A DNA stretch of 64,000 bases from Ulota crispa (GCA_963920765.1 OY987244.1:3040501-3104500); one strand, 5' to 3'; shown: positions 22,451 to 35,480, numbered from the stretch's first letter. The notes: a model not told the origin generated them from the sequence alone. Made by a program: numbers and translations.

Positions 22451-22649
22451 TATGGTAATTCACATTTCTAATTGTATTTTTATTCTATAAACTAATTCAA
22501 TTCAATCCCTAAATACCAAATAGGTTTTCACTAGTAGAAAACTTTGTCCAAAACAATAGAAAATCAATAATATTTTATTTTTTGACGCACTTTTGCACAT
22601 TACTTGACTAATTGAACAAAATTCTATTAAAAAATTCTACATTTGTTGT

Positions 22650-23603
22650 TTAACCTCTAAAGGCCTAGAACAAATTGGATTTCAAGCATGTACTTACATA
22701 TCTAAACTATTTTGCATGATTTTCCAAACTTTTAATGAAGATGGGTAATTCAAAGATCTATGTGAACATCTAAATTTTTCTTTATTCCAACATATATTGA
22801 AGAAGTTATGCATGAATTTTTGGTAAATGAGGGAAGGCGGGCATCCCAAATTTTTTTTCTTAAATTGCATTTTTTTAAATTAAAGATTTGAGATTGGTTC
22901 TTTAGATTTATATATATGTGAAAAATATGAATCATTCAATTTTGATTGATGAGATGAAAGTTATGAGAAGTTTCAATTTGCAAATAGATATGCATATGAT
23001 TCCCAAACCTCCATTCCTTTTGCCTCTTGTAAAATTTGGTGCTTTACTTTTTTGAGTTCTTTGTGTATTTCTTTTTAGGCTCTGGTTTTTTCCAAGTTGT
23101 AGTAGACTAAGATTCCTTACATTTTACTATTTGAATTTGTGTAAATAAATTTGAATTTCTGAATTTTACATAAAGCCTCCAATTCTTGTCTAGTGTATTT
23201 GCGAATTTGATGACCTTTTAGCATCAAAGATTTTTTGAAGTATGTTGTACACCTCCACTTCATCTGAAACTTCTCCCACACACACCTAACTTGGTCTTCT
23301 ATATAGAGCATTTAAACCTTGAGTAGACCAATATTTGCTATAAGAGTTGTTAAAGGCTTTTGAAATTTTTGGGCAAGAAGAAAAAAAAGTATTTTTCACT
23401 TGTGATGTTAACATCTCATTCCTCTCCATCTGATATGAGCTAATATATTTCCCATAAATACCTCCCATAATCTAGGCTAAGATCCTATGGTTGAATTCTC
23501 AAAAAAAACTTTTTTCCTACTTCTTTACTCATTCCCCTAAAAGTGGCAGCTTTCATTGACTTTTACAAAACAAAACGAAAAAACTTAGGCCTTTTGGGGT
23601 TAA
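22650..23603. repeat. TTAA-ended element, about 950 bp
   Basis: TTAACCTCTAAAGGCCTA at the left pairs with TTAGGCCTTTTGGGGTTAA at the right, each bounded by TTAA. The interior block GAAGAAGTTATGCAT...GGCGGGCATCCCAAA is shared with the element at 30,450. No transposase is visible. Confidence 0.75.
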
Positions 23604-24218
23604 AATTTCCAAAATCCAAAATCCAAAAGAGTTTTTATCGTGAATAAATCTATAATCTCAATTGTTGCTTGCATAAATTGCAAGTAACCATTTGATTATT
23701 ACATATGTCAATTTGATTGGACTTCATACGTATACAAAATCTGAACTCTTATTGTATTCAATGTCAAAAAAAATTAGCAAGTCACTTTTATTTTCTTCAA
23801 AAATACTTTTATTTTTATTTTCTTCAAAACGAACTTTATTTTTATTTTTTATCAGTTTGTTTGAATTTTTGGATTTGTCACAAATGATATATTTACACAA
23901 GAGATTTCAGAAATTACTATCAGAATCTAAATGTCGACGCATTAAATGCAAGCAGATTGTAAAACAAACTTAACAAGTGCATCCATGAAAACAATTTATG
24001 CACCTGTAATTAGCAGTTTTTATTTATTCAATCTAGATGGTGATGGTCTTTGCGGGAAAGAACTGTTCATTCTCTCTTACTCAACAAAGAGAGAAACTGA
24101 ATGTTTCAACATTCAATTTAGATGTTTTGATACGCTATAAAAATAAGGTGTACTTGAGCAATTGAATGAATATTGTTGTAAAGCTTCCACTTAAGAGATT
24201 CCTCTTCCAAACCATTAA
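23604..24218. other. AT-rich stretch, nothing recognised
   Basis: Short open frames only, for example a 93-codon Ser/Phe/Leu-rich frame at 23,692-23,973 that reflects a TTTATTTTCTTCAAAA repeat. Confidence 0.4.
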
Positions 24219-24548
24219 TAAGGTAGAAGGCTCGAAAACCGACCATCTAAGGGCTGAAACTGAATTTTGGGGAGGTAGAACTTCTTGAAATAATTTTCAG
24301 TAAAATTTCCTTGAAAGACAAGAAGAATTGACATTTAATCTAAGTTGTTTCATATTTTTTGGAGTTTTATAGAATTAGTTGAAAAATTTTGAAGTGGAAA
24401 GGTCATAGGGCTCTAAAATGGTGCACCTCCTCAAATGTACATCTGCTGTACATTATAAATATTTATGAAAAAACACATGTACAAAATAAGAACATTTTGG
24501 AGGGTGAGCAATTTTTGAGCCTAGATGGTTTTTGAGCCTTCTACCTTA
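24219..24548 (-). repeat. TAAGGTAGGAGGCT-family element
   Basis: TAAGGTAGAAGGCTCGAAAA pairs with TTTTTGAGCCTTCTACCTTA. The body is the inverted single-unit equivalent of the duplicated unit at 1,351-1,946, sharing the blocks AAGACAAGAAGAAT and TCATAGGGCTCTAAAATGG. Confidence 0.8.
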
Positions 24549-27500
24549 CTGGTTGCAATCTTGTGAGTATTGAACTGGAAGTCTAACAAATAAAATTATT
24601 AAGGTAGTTGTCTCTAAAAATAACCAATTAAGCGTACATAACTCATTAATAATAGTAATAGATATCTAAAAGAATATGCCACTTATTCCTAGATAAGGAA
24701 CACATTTAGAGCATGGTTGTTTTTCGAGCCAATTACCTTAGTCAGTGCTTGCTTTTTCTTTTTCTTTCCAATGCAAACATGAGCACATAAAGTGTAACAA
24801 GGATAGTAATTGACACACTTAAAATTTTGTGTTTAAAAGGAATGTTGGATTTTGAACCTTCATTCAAAATCGGCAGCAACTATATACTTCAGTGTTACGA
24901 TGCCTTATAACATTTGAAAAAAAGATAAGTTTTACGAGAAGTTTTACAAACTTGTTGAAATCAAGTAATGGAAGCAATTGAGGGAAGGGTTGGAAGTTGA
25001 GGAGCTAATTTGGGTTCTGATATCTAGTGTACCAGTTTGTCAACAATTCTAACCTCTGAAACAACTTACAATTTTGAGGCCAAAATTGTCAAAAATTGTG
25101 ACATACATAGAAACATCTTATAACGACTTATTAGAATTTTGCCAATTTAACTTTACAATCCTAGAGTTGATTATGTTTTTTTACTTAAATTTATTTTCAA
25201 AACCCTAATTACTTAACATTGACAAGATCATAGCCCTCAAAGATAAGATTTTTTAAATATTTGATAGTAGTAGAAATGGAGTTGAATTCTTTTATTTCAT
25301 GGGCTTCCAATTCCAAATCTTTTGTTCTTGTATCTAACGACTCTTGAGAATATGCTACACAAGTGTGTTAAAAGTGTGTTCAAAGAAAATCAAACCAATT
25401 AGATATACCTAGCATGATGAAAGTGAATTGTTTATAAAAAGGTAGTCCAATAATTTCATCATTCATAGGTTAGATTTTAAAAGATGCATAAACAGAGTAA
25501 TCTAGTCATTTTGAAAAATCAAAATTGTGAGCATCTTGACCTCACACTTTAATCTTTGTTGATCATGAAGAAAGTAATAAAAATAAAAATTAGTTTATTT
25601 AAATCTAGAGCTTTTAAAATTAGACTTTTGTATTATTACATTACATCCAAAAGTTGAAAACTTATTACCAAAAGCTAAAAAGTCCACTTCATGTGCTTGT
25701 TGTCATTGTAATTTTTTGAGACATTTTGCATGAATGGGTTTTAGAATATGTATAAAATTTGCTAACAAATTAGATCTTTTTTTTTATTACCAAAATTGCT
25801 TAATGTGGAAAAGAAGTCACACATTTTATCAAAACTTCTTGCCAATTGATTAGCAGTTTTGAAAGTTGATGCGCCAAAAGAGTTCTTGCATACAATTTTG
25901 TTAAAAAAAAATTCAAAAGAATCCATGTCAACTTGTGTTTACCATTGGTTGCCTAAACTTTTGTATTGCTAAAAACAGTTGTTAGGCCTTTTGGGGTTTA
26001 ATGTGTCACTTTATTGACAATTTATTTACCTTAACTGCAATAACTGTAATTATTGCTTTTGGCATTGTAAAATGCTATTTAGTTGTTTTCAATGGGTTTT
26101 AGCATTGTGAAATGCTCTCCAAGCGTTTTCAACGTGACAAATTGGTAGTTGGGAGCAAGAACCTTTTATATTTCAAAATTTTGCCATATTCTTACCTCAT
26201 CTTAACACAGGCTATAGTAACACCAAAAATATTGAATAGAAAATTCTGATGAAATCATCAAATTTCTTTCTAAATTTTTTGGTGTAGCAAAAGAAGCATG
26301 CATGTAATTAGAAATTCATGCTCTTTAATATTTTTGAAGCAATCTAGAGAATCGGCTCATACAAATGATAATTTCTAATGTTTTTTTGGTTATTTGAGCT
26401 CTTTATAGACTTATTCTAAATGAGCAAAGTCGTTAGGTTATATAACATTTGTTGTATGCGAACACCAATGCAACCGCCACATGCAACTTCGATTTTGCAA
26501 ACATTTTGGGACATCGACAGAGATGTGGACAGAAATATCCATTCCTCACTCAAACCCTTCCCATTTAGTCAATTCTTCATCAGATCTAAAATCAATTATG
26601 TATTTTAAAAGCCTTTAAAGGGATAATATGCATTTATATTTGAATAGTAGGCTATTTCAACTCCATGCCTTTAACCCGTGTGAAGTACTATTTTGCTTTA
26701 TCAAATATGCTATATTCATCAACTTTTAATCTTACACCAACACTGTTTTTAGCTTGTAACCCCTAAAGGATGTTGTTGTTTTGTATACGGATTCCCAAGT
26801 TGTATACGGATGGGGTATTTGGATAGCACATGAACCCCATTGGAGTTGTAAGTTTCAAGCCAAGTCATAGACATACTACTTGTCAACTAGGAATTTTGGA
26901 GGAATTTTTAACATTTGTCATATAGTCATTTCTTTAAGTACTAAATGGTTCTTGTACAAATACAAACAACACTTTTGGTAGGCAACATCATTTAGGACCT
27001 CTCAAAGCTTGAAATGACCTCAATTCAAGCGAGCCTCTTGTAGATAGAAAGAGAGACACAATGTACTAGAACTTGATTTGAATCAAATCAAGAGAAGTGC
27101 TAATAAAAAAACATTTGAAAAAGGCATATTTTAAAATCACTACAAATCCACCATCAAATTACAACCAAAACATTCTCAATCTATAACTAGAGCCTTCAAG
27201 ATATGTAAATTTAAATTTTAGATTTAGTGAAGTATTGATTGTGTGGAAGGGGTGTGAGCTGGGAATGGATCTTTGTGTCCCTGTCTCTAATTTAAGTAAT
27301 TATCTTGGGAGGGTATAATTGCAAATTTTTGCCCAATTTTGATTGTTAGCTGTCAAATTCTGTCCACATACGCAAATAAAAACAAAAACAAAAAAAATTA
27401 ACATATTTTATCATCCAAAACTCTTTGTTTGAAATTTGTAATTTTCCAAGTCATCCACAACTTTTCATTTGGTTCTACTATGGATAGAAGGCAACTTATT

Positions 27501-28162
27501 TGCAAAAGTTATTACAAATTCAAAATTCTTTGAAATAAAAAGGAACTTACTTCCTTAGACACTTTGTCATGCTCAATTGGATGTCATCAAGAAATGTTTT
27601 GATATTAATCACTTATCAAAGTAGAGGATGAAATTCACTAAATTTAATATATGTAATGATGAATAGTGTCTAGAATGGCCCTTGTTAGAAATGGTAGGGC
27701 AAAGTGTCCTGAGAGGGTTTTGAAAAGACCCTCAGCATTTTCATCCACTTTGAACGTGTGTTAGACCTTGTGAAGGCACCTGTGGAGATGCCCTAAGCCC
27801 GTGGCATTGGCGACCTTTGAGCAAGCCTAGATGGAGTAGGTTGTCAAAGGTTATCAGTGGTAGACTTAGACAAGGATTATTGATATGTAATGGTAGCATA
27901 TTTTTGAAATATTTTACTTGAATCCTCCCTTACCTCCAAAGATGCTTAGGATTGAGTTCTTGAAACAGTTTTATTTCATTGGAAATGGGTTTACAAAATC
28001 CTTGACTTTAGTATATGGAAAGGACCAGGTTTAGATAGAATGGATTGTATTCATCCGACTCTTACATAAAAATGGTCTGAGTGTACTTTGCATTGGTGTT
28101 AATAGTTTACAATGGTTGTTACATATCAAAAATATGTTTGTCTTAGCACCATCATTGCTACT
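24549..28162. other. AT-rich intergenic; dispersed repeat at 26,795-26,960 and stray TTAACCCC-type ends
   Basis: 26,795-26,960 is the uninterrupted counterpart of 6,570-6,960. Isolated ends resembling the TTAACCCC family occur at 25,981-26,000 (GGCCTTTTGGGGTTTAA) and 26,753-26,771 (GTAACCCCTAAAGG), without matched partners. No gene was recognised. Confidence 0.5.
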
Positions 28163-28165
28163 TTA

Positions 28166-28513
28166 GAGCATTTCCACCCATATGCAAAACATTGGATTAG
28201 GGAGATTTTTAGATGAAAAGGAAGCAACTGATGCAAGGATTTGTCAAAACATTATTTTTTGCATAACAAAATTGTATTTTTGCAATGTAAAATAACTTCT
28301 TTAAACATAAATTCTTTTGAACAATTAATAGGTTGAATAAGTAATGATGGAGAATTTATCTTTTTCTTGTAACAAGGAGGCTTATTATTTTGTTCAACAC
28401 AATTTTATCTAGTTTATCTAGTTGGATAAGTGGAGGAAACTACTCTTCAACACCAAAACATGAAACAATGCGTTTCTTAGGGATAAAATTCTAGAGGTTA
28501 GCTATAGATGCTC
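28166..28513. mobile_element. Tourist-like MITE (TSD TTA), left of a tandem pair
   Basis: It begins GAGCATTTCCACCC and ends ATAGATGCTC, flanked by TTA at 28,163-28,165 and 28,514-28,516. The GAGCATCT-type termini and 3-bp TWA duplication fit PIF/Harbinger-derived Tourist elements. Confidence 0.65.
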
Positions 28514-28516
28514 TTA

Positions 28517-29076
28517 GAGCATCTCTAGTCTTGCACTTCAAACATGGCCCTTGCACATCAACAATAGCCCATAAATGGTCATTTGATCATTCACCACTGA
28601 AAATCTATATTATAAAGGCTAGTGTGTTTGTCTCATGATAAAAGTGTCTCATGGTAAAATGTCTCATGGTATAAGTGTCTCATGATATAATGACGTGTTA
28701 TGCCATAATTCTATATTAATTCCACAAGTTCTAATAGAGAGGGGAGAAAGGAGAGGAAACTAGGCACTCAAAGGGTGAAACATGACAACGAGAGAGAGGA
28801 AAGGGCACCCAAATGTGAGGGTGAAAAGTCATTTCAAAATGTGAAAAATCATTGGAAGGGAAAGGAAGGGGTTATGAAGAATCATTAAATTTTCTCAAAT
28901 TTGAATTAATAACATTTCAAGTCAAACTCATTAAACCAAAGATGAAAAATGTTTTGAAAGGCCATTACTTGACATGCTAAGATGAAGTGCCATGAAATTT
29001 TTTTGAAAGGTTGAGAGCACTCATCATCCGTGCTTGAAGTGTATGAAACCGTCTGCAAGCAAGTATTGAGATGCTC
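28517..29076. mobile_element. Tourist-like MITE (TSD TTA), right of the pair
   Basis: It begins GAGCATCTCTAG and ends TTGAGATGCTC, flanked by TTA at 28,514-28,516 (shared with its neighbour) and 29,077-29,079. The interior shares CCCTTGCAC and CCCATAAATGGTCATTTGAT-like blocks with the element at 62,126. It contains a run of four TGTCTCATGRTAWAA repeats at about 28,630-28,690. Confidence 0.75.
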
Positions 29077-29079
29077 TTA

Positions 29080-29641
29080 CCTCCTCGGACAATTAGATGT
29101 TACTTTTGGATTAAAAAAAGAAAAGAAAAAAGAAGGTCAGAATCCTGTTTCAAATTCTGGGTGTTTCAAATTTTGGGAATGTAGTACAGGAGAAGGTCCA
29201 GGACGACGTTGGAATGTTCCAAAGGGCAAAGTAATGAACAATGAACACACTTTCAGTCTTTTCAAGGATATAAAGTGAAAGTGCGCATGAGCAACGAGCT
29301 CAGTTACAAGGGTCCGTGTATTGGCTACTTTTATAACAACATGGCACAGCTTCACATGCTTGGGTGTTCTTTAGTTCCCAGAGAAAGGAATTATAATTTG
29401 TGCCTGCTTCACACATTCCAGGCCTGCCTTTGGAGGGGGCTCACACGCCCCCAATGCTCCTAATCCAGTTGGCGTCTGCTTTGCCTGCCACATGTGCATA
29501 TGTTTTGCAAGAGGATGCTCGGCCCTTACAAGCTGGATCTCACGTTGGCAAAGTCTGATTTCCTTCTCTTTTTATTTTGCGGAGGACTTGCCTTTACGTA
29601 ACTGACAATGGGGTCTGAGTTGACCCATGGTTTATCACTAA
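29080..29641. other. Intergenic, nothing recognised
   Basis: An 82-codon frame at 29,030-29,278 and its antisense have no family resemblance. Confidence 0.4.
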
Positions 29642-29965
29642 CATAACATTCAGTAGCCTGAAGAGAGGCTGCCTTTCCCTCTCTTCAAGTATCATCCACA
29701 AACTTCATTTTGACAAAAGAAAAGAAAAAAAGAATTTTTTTTTTAATTTTTTAATTTTCTGACACATCTGGTCCCCCTCGACATGTGTGCGCTGAACTAA
29801 TCTTCTCTTTCATAAACTTTGAAAAATTCAGCCAAGTGTCCCCATAGCTAAAGAAGGGTGTGGAATATTCCACACCATTTCATCCAAGTGGATGGAATGC
29901 TGTGGAATATTTTCACCATTCTCTTTGAAGGAGGGCAGCCTTTACTAGTGCTACTGAATGTTATG
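29642..29965. repeat. CATAACATTCAGTAGC-family element, copy 1
   Basis: CATAACATTCAGTAGC at the left pairs with GCTACTGAATGTTATG at the right, a 16-bp perfect inverted repeat, followed by GGCTGCC on both arms. The inverted-orientation copy at 42,953-43,289 shares the interior (GCCAAGTGTCCC, AAAGAAAAGAAAAAAAG tract). A 20-bp perfect palindrome lies at 29,857-29,876 (GGTGTGGAATATTCCACACC). No clear target duplication. Confidence 0.85.
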
Positions 29966-30449
29966 AAGTTACACTAAGTAAAATATTGTGTTTAGGTTGC
30001 CCCACTCTGATTTCTTGTAATTCCACATTAAATAAAAACTTACTAAGTCTACAGTAATGTTCATGAATATTTACTATAAGAAACAAATTTTAAAAGGGCC
30101 AACAACAACAATAAAGTTGCGGAAAAACAAACTAATGGTGTCCAAGTTGTAAACCATGTGAATTCCTAATATCTAGAGAGTTCCATGCTCCTCCAAATGA
30201 CCAAGCAATGAGTCATGAGGTAACTTTTCAAGGTAAGACAACCTAATTGTTAAGGCAGTAAGTGCAATATTTAGTACTATGTGTCTATTTGTAACATTGG
30301 TATCCTCTCAAAGAGCCACCATCAGTCAGAAGGTGTTGATGTAAAATTCTTTACCCCTCGGAGAACCACATCTACTATACAGATGGAAGCACTCAATTTT
30401 GAAACAGTGTTGTGTTGGTTATAGTGGATGGATTCTATTTGCCTAACTT
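29966..30449. other. Intergenic, nothing recognised
   Basis: No gene or strong repeat pairing. Confidence 0.4.
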
Positions 30450-30608
30450 TTAACCCCTAAAGGACCAACTGTCCCCTTGAGGGACAATTGGGACTTTGGG
30501 CTTGCCCTTAAACTAAATTTTCTTTGCTTTGACATTTATTGAAGAAGTTATGCATATATTCTTGAAAAATTGGGGAGAGCGGGCATTCCAAAACTTCTTT
30601 AAACATTG

Positions 30609-30650
<42 letters not shown>

Positions 30651-31411
30651 TGTGTGTGTGTATATATGTATGGGAATTGATATGCATACCACACCCTTTC
30701 AATTATTGTATCACACCCAAGAGAAAATTTTAGATTTTTACCATCAAAAAGTTGAACTTGAGAATTTGGAATTTAGATTTGGATTTAGAGACCATGATTT
30801 TATTTAGAACCATAAAAAAAGTTGCAATTCAACAACACCCAATGAGAAAGTTTAGTTAGGGAGAAAAGTGCTACTTTTACTTTTGTTTGTACAAAAGATA
30901 AACTTTTTCATTAGGTGTTGTTGAACTACAACTTTTTTGTGGTTCTAGACTAAATCATGGTCTCTAAATCCAAATCTGAATTCCAAATTTTCAAATTCAA
31001 CTTTTTGATGGTAAAAATCTAAAATTTACTTTGGGGTGTGAGATAGTAATTGAAAGGGTGTGATACACATATCAATTCCCTATATGTATATATGTATACA
31101 TATATGTATATATATTTAAATCAATGTTTAAAGAAGTTTTTGGAATGCCCACCCTCCCCTATTTTCCAAAATTTATGCATAACTTCTTCAAAAAAAAATC
31201 TGAATGAAGAAAAAATTAGATGCTCATGTAGATCTTTGCATTTTCCATCTTCTAGAAAAGTTTCAGAAAGTCACACATAATAATTGCTCATGTAGATCTT
31301 TGCATTTTCCATCTTTTAGAAAAGTTTCAGAAAGTCACACATAATAATTTGGTTGTAAGTACAGGCCCGATATCCCATTTGTCTTGGGGACAGTTGGTCC
31401 TTTTGGGTCAA
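30450..31411. repeat. TTAA-ended long hairpin, about 960 bp
   Basis: The left end is TTAACCCCTAAAGGACCAAC and the right end GTTGGTCCTTTTGGGTCAA (TTAA mutated to TCAA). The two halves are inverted copies of each other for most of their length, centred near 30,875 (GAATTTAGATTTGGATTTAG left versus CTAAATCCAAATCTGAATTC right). A (TA)n/(GT)n tract at 30,611-30,668 sits in the left arm. A 64-bp unit is tandemly duplicated at 31,222-31,349. Confidence 0.85.
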
Positions 31412-34400
31412 AGTGCATAATTTAGGAATCCTTTGGACCCTTGAAAATAGTGTATTTGAGAAAATTATGTGTATCTCTTTCCAACCAACAGCCTTTGCTA
31501 CTAGCAGGCATTCCTCGTTTGCCCACTTTCCATTCCTAGTGTTAAATAACATTTTACTTGGAATTTGTTTATTTTTTCCCCTTCCCTTCCTTCTTTAGTT
31601 TTCATATATTTTTTAAACTGCAAAGTCTTCAGAAAATGTTTTGTACTATCTCGTATAGCCAGTTTGCTGTTAACCCTTACAATTCTTTTGTGTTTAGAGG
31701 CCCAAAACTGCTTCAAAATACTAGTCCCCAAAGCAAGGTCAAAATTTTCTTTGAAATTTACTTTTAACAAATCCAATCGTAGGATCCTTTGGTTGACTTG
31801 CACAAGTACATTGTCCCAAATTCCAAAATGAACACCCCCACCAACTACAAGATCAATGTCCCTAAACTTCAAAATGTAGGCTTTTCTAGTCCTTCCAAGT
31901 GGTGAAATTATGTTTTTCAAACTTTTTAGAGAAAAACACATATGTTGTTTTTCTTATGCAATTTTGGCAATATGTTGGAAAATGGGTTGAAGCATGTACA
32001 AAAAAGTTTAATTAAAAAAATTTGGATTCATTTTTACAAAAATTGTAAAGTAAAAGGTATTGATGAATGAAAGATATAACTAATATGCTAATAAATTTTG
32101 GAAGAATTTGAAAATTGTTAATCCCAATTGTGAGAATGCTCTAATAGACAATTTGTAACTTTAATTTCATTCTCATTTGAAAATTTTCAAAATTGAGAGT
32201 AAAAGATAACTTTTTATGTTTTTCTACCCTCTTCCTACCTTCATTGCCCGCAAAAGAAAACTCCTTTTAACTCTTACCTCATTACTTGGAATTGAGTGAT
32301 TCAATTTTTTTTGAGTAGGTATCAATCTATGAAATTCTACAAATAAACAAATAAAAAAATAAGAATATATTTTTTGCTACCTGGTTTGACATCAAAATTG
32401 AAAAAAACTTTATGACTTTTGCATTACTTATTGGAATGACATGAAATAAAGCTTCCCATGTAGATTATGATGAGTAGCATCCATCCTAAAAATTTAATGA
32501 AAAACTTCCAAGTTATGAAGTCAATAAAGCCTATCCGAGTTCTCACAAAGCCCAAAATGGGCTCCTTGATCCTTTAGGGGTTAAATTGTAGGGCTGTCTA
32601 TTTGTGCATAACTTAATATAGAGCAACTATGGCCATTGTACATGACGTATCTACCAGTACTATGTTCTAAATCCCAAGTTTCACTCTAATGTCTATAGTT
32701 TGATTGGTGGAGAGCTGAAATTGGAATAAATCACAATGCCCAAGTCTAATTTGACTTCAAATTATCTACATAGTCACATTTTTCAAATTTTTGAAATCGA
32801 TGACATATTTAACTGATTGTAGACTAAACAAAGTGTAGAAATTTAATTCATGTGCAAAACATTGGGAGCTTGTTAGATATTTTGCTTATAATATATGCTA
32901 TTTGTGAGGAAATCTATGCAAAATCTTATAATACTAATGCAAATCATTGGGAGATTTATGCAAAATTTCACAAGGTTTGCACAAGACAGTGGGAGAATTG
33001 GGCAATTCAAAATCAAGATATTTTCTATGTTCTGCAAACAAAGTTTTAAAACTACATGAATAGTCCAAATCTAGTAAGTATGGCTTAGCAACAAAGTGGG
33101 TCATTATATGAAAAGAACAATAAAGCTCTACAAAAACAAAAAAAAACCAAACAAATTTCCTTAAATAGGTAAACTGATATAGTTGAGGCATGTTTTGTAC
33201 TTCTTTATTAGTATAAATATTTTGTTGAATCACAAGACAACAGGAAAACTTATCTTCTTATTTGAACCCTTAACCCCTAGAGGACCTAAGAGCCCAATAT
33301 GGTCAAATGGGGTTCTTGGAGGTGTAAAAGTAGACAAAAAAGGTATTGCATGCTCAAGTTTTGGTTTGCCACTCAAGTCCAAATGGAGTTAAAAGTCCAA
33401 TAAAACTTTTGAATTGGCTTGTTGTTCCTTGAAGCCTGTAGAGTTTGCATCCAAGCATTTGAATTTACTTTTTTTAATATTAAAACTTTTAGTGGGAGTG
33501 TATATAGGCATTGTACATTGCATTGTGGATGGAGGAATTTTTGGATGGGATGGGTTGGAAACCCACACTCCCACATACACGGGAGAAGGTTGGTGATGTG
33601 TCACTTTTTTTTCTCTCAATTGGGCAAGGTTTTTATAACTCTAAAGTGGTGAGCCAGCTAGACCCACTTACTTTGAGTGACCATAAGTTTTGGAGTTTGT
33701 TCCCATTTGAGGAGTTTTTTTTTCCATCAAGTATAGCTAGACACGGTCTCATGGGGTCAACCATTAGGTGATTTATTTTTTGGGAAAAAATCAAATCAAA
33801 GTCCAAAATCCATATTGTGAATTGCTATGCAAATTAAAAAAATATGAGATTCTCAACGGTGGGGATTTGCATATTTACTTAGATTTGAAATCAAACTAAC
33901 CTTAAATTTTTGATTTATAATTAGGTGTAGAATGACCGGTTTGGATTGTGTGAAAATTTATTCAACTTTCTAAAAATTAAGAGAATATGCTGAAAGTTCC
34001 ATATTAGAAGCATGCTAAATTTTCTTAGCAAGACACTTACGGATTAATGTTAAAGCTATTCTACCAAAACTTGCCAAACTAACTCGTGAGGAGCAATTCA
34101 CACTATGTCCCATCCCAATTCTACAATTCCTAGCTTCAATACTTGTTCTCACCTGTGTTAGGTTATAAAGGGCAAAAAGAACTAAAATAACTTAGAACCT
34201 GTTAAGCGAAAAAAATTGTTGGGACCTAGCTCTCAAGTTGAATGTCCATTTGCTCAATCCAATTCTTGGCATCAAAAATTTCAAGAATAGTTGCGTTTTT
34301 AAATGAACAAGGTCTTAGGACATAGTATAAGCCAACACTTATTGCATGTTGTTCCTCAAAATGGAAATACGTACATGTATGTGCAAAAATAGATAGTAAG

Positions 34401-34430
34401 AAATATAAGGTGGGTGAGGCTCATAAAACC
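31412..34430. other. Intergenic with probable TTAA-family remnants
   Basis: A right end CCTTTAGGGGTTAA lies at 32,571-32,584, and the sequence before it resembles the right arm of the 40,409 element. A possible left end is TTAACCCTTACA at 31,670. A lone left end TTAACCCCTAGAGGACC begins at 33,270 without a partner. Open frames here, up to 146 codons on the minus strand (31,501-31,941), were not recognised and look fortuitous. Confidence 0.4.
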
Positions 34431-34433
34431 TTA

Positions 34434-34850
34434 GAGCATCTTCACCAGTTGAGCAAAGACAGGGTTTGAGCGAGCGAGCGAGTCACTGTTCACGATTTTT
34501 AACTCCATTGGTGACACGCCCCGCTCAAATTCTCAAGCGGCCTCGCCAAACAGAGCGCATGGGACAGGGAGCTGCCGGGACTGCAATGGTTTATAGCGCG
34601 TTGGTTTTATGGAGTGATTTAGTCTCTTTCTACGGATTGCTCACCATTAACTCTTGTCAATGCGCCCTACATGCATGCGTGGTAGGCAAAGCATAGCTTG
34701 ATCAAAAATAGAAACCAACTTTTCTATATGACGCGCTGAAATTGGAGTGAACTACTGGACATTGGGATGATTGCCTGGACACATTTGCCTCTAGGGCCTC
34801 TCCAAAATTGCTCTGACGCGTCTGTTTTCTCAGGACTGGTGGAGATGCTC
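34434..34850. mobile_element. Tourist-like MITE (TSD TTA), GC-rich copy
   Basis: The ends GAGCATCTTCACCAG and CTGGTGGAGATGCTC are flanked by TTA at 34,431-34,433 and 34,851-34,853. The interior is unusually GC-rich with GAGCGAGCGAGCGAG near the left end. Confidence 0.85.
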
Positions 34851-34853
34851 TTA

Positions 34854-35227
34854 CTAGGGAGAAGTTGGAGGCTTGAATGACGGACCCACCAAATATGGTA
34901 AGGAGCAAATGATTTTGAGGATGTGCGAATAAAATGGCAAGGCTTTTAGGCTTGGGCATTGGCTCTACTTGGTCCCTTTGGCAAGACGCGTTGCTGAGCA
35001 GTAAATGAGGTTTCATTTGATGGGTAGCAAGTCCCCATCTGATGCTTTGCATGTTTGTTGAAACTGGAAAGTTTGCCCAAAAGGCCCTGCGTGCTGGCCA
35101 CTGGCCAGCAGAGGTGCAGGAGCATGCCCACTTTTGCTCCTCTTTCTCATGGCGGCATGGCATGCAAGATGATGCCTCTTCCCTCAAGGCCGGGCCCAGT
35201 GTTTTTTTAATGTTTTTACCAAGGTAA
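34854..35227. other. GC-richer intergenic segment
   Basis: Contains GGCCACTGGCCAGCAG and GCATGGCATGCAAGATG palindromic patches. A 251-codon minus-strand frame (34,702-35,457) spans this segment and two unrelated repeats and has no family resemblance, so it is not called. Confidence 0.4.
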
Positions 35228-35480
35228 TTAACCCCTGAGCGCCCAGAGTTATTTCTGGATTTAGGAGAAAATGGGGGTTTAATGGCCATCACAGCTTGGA
35301 AAATTGCATTCAGAAAAAGTGACCATAGGATTTGAAAAAGGGCTATCTTCTCTACTAATAGGGACCAGCCATGACTATTTTCACCGTACAAATTAATAGA
35401 AAACACAAGATAAAGTTGTGGGCCCCAACAACAAGATCCCGTCGCTAGGGCGCTCACGGGTTGGGGCGCTCAGGGGTTAA
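35228..35480. repeat. TTAA-ended element, TTAACCCCTGAGCGCCC subtype
   Basis: It starts TTAACCCCTGAGCGCCC and ends GGGGCGCTCAGGGGTTAA, an almost perfect 17-bp inverted repeat. The body is near-collinear with the copy at 2,572. The last TTAA (35,477-35,480) is also the first TTAA of the next element. Confidence 0.88.

Noticed and set aside
31501..31941. 146-codon minus-strand frame
   Set aside because: No domain resemblance. AT-rich surroundings and heavy overlap with plus-strand frames suggest chance.
31670..32584. Possible twelfth TTAA element
   Set aside because: The right end (CCTTTAGGGGTTAA) is good, but the proposed left end TTAACCCTTACA is too weak to call a bounded element. It is noted as remnant only.
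34702..35457. 251-codon minus-strand open frame
   Set aside because: It runs through part of a Tourist-like MITE, an unrelated GC-rich segment and most of a TTAA element. No domain was seen. The openness reflects composition.
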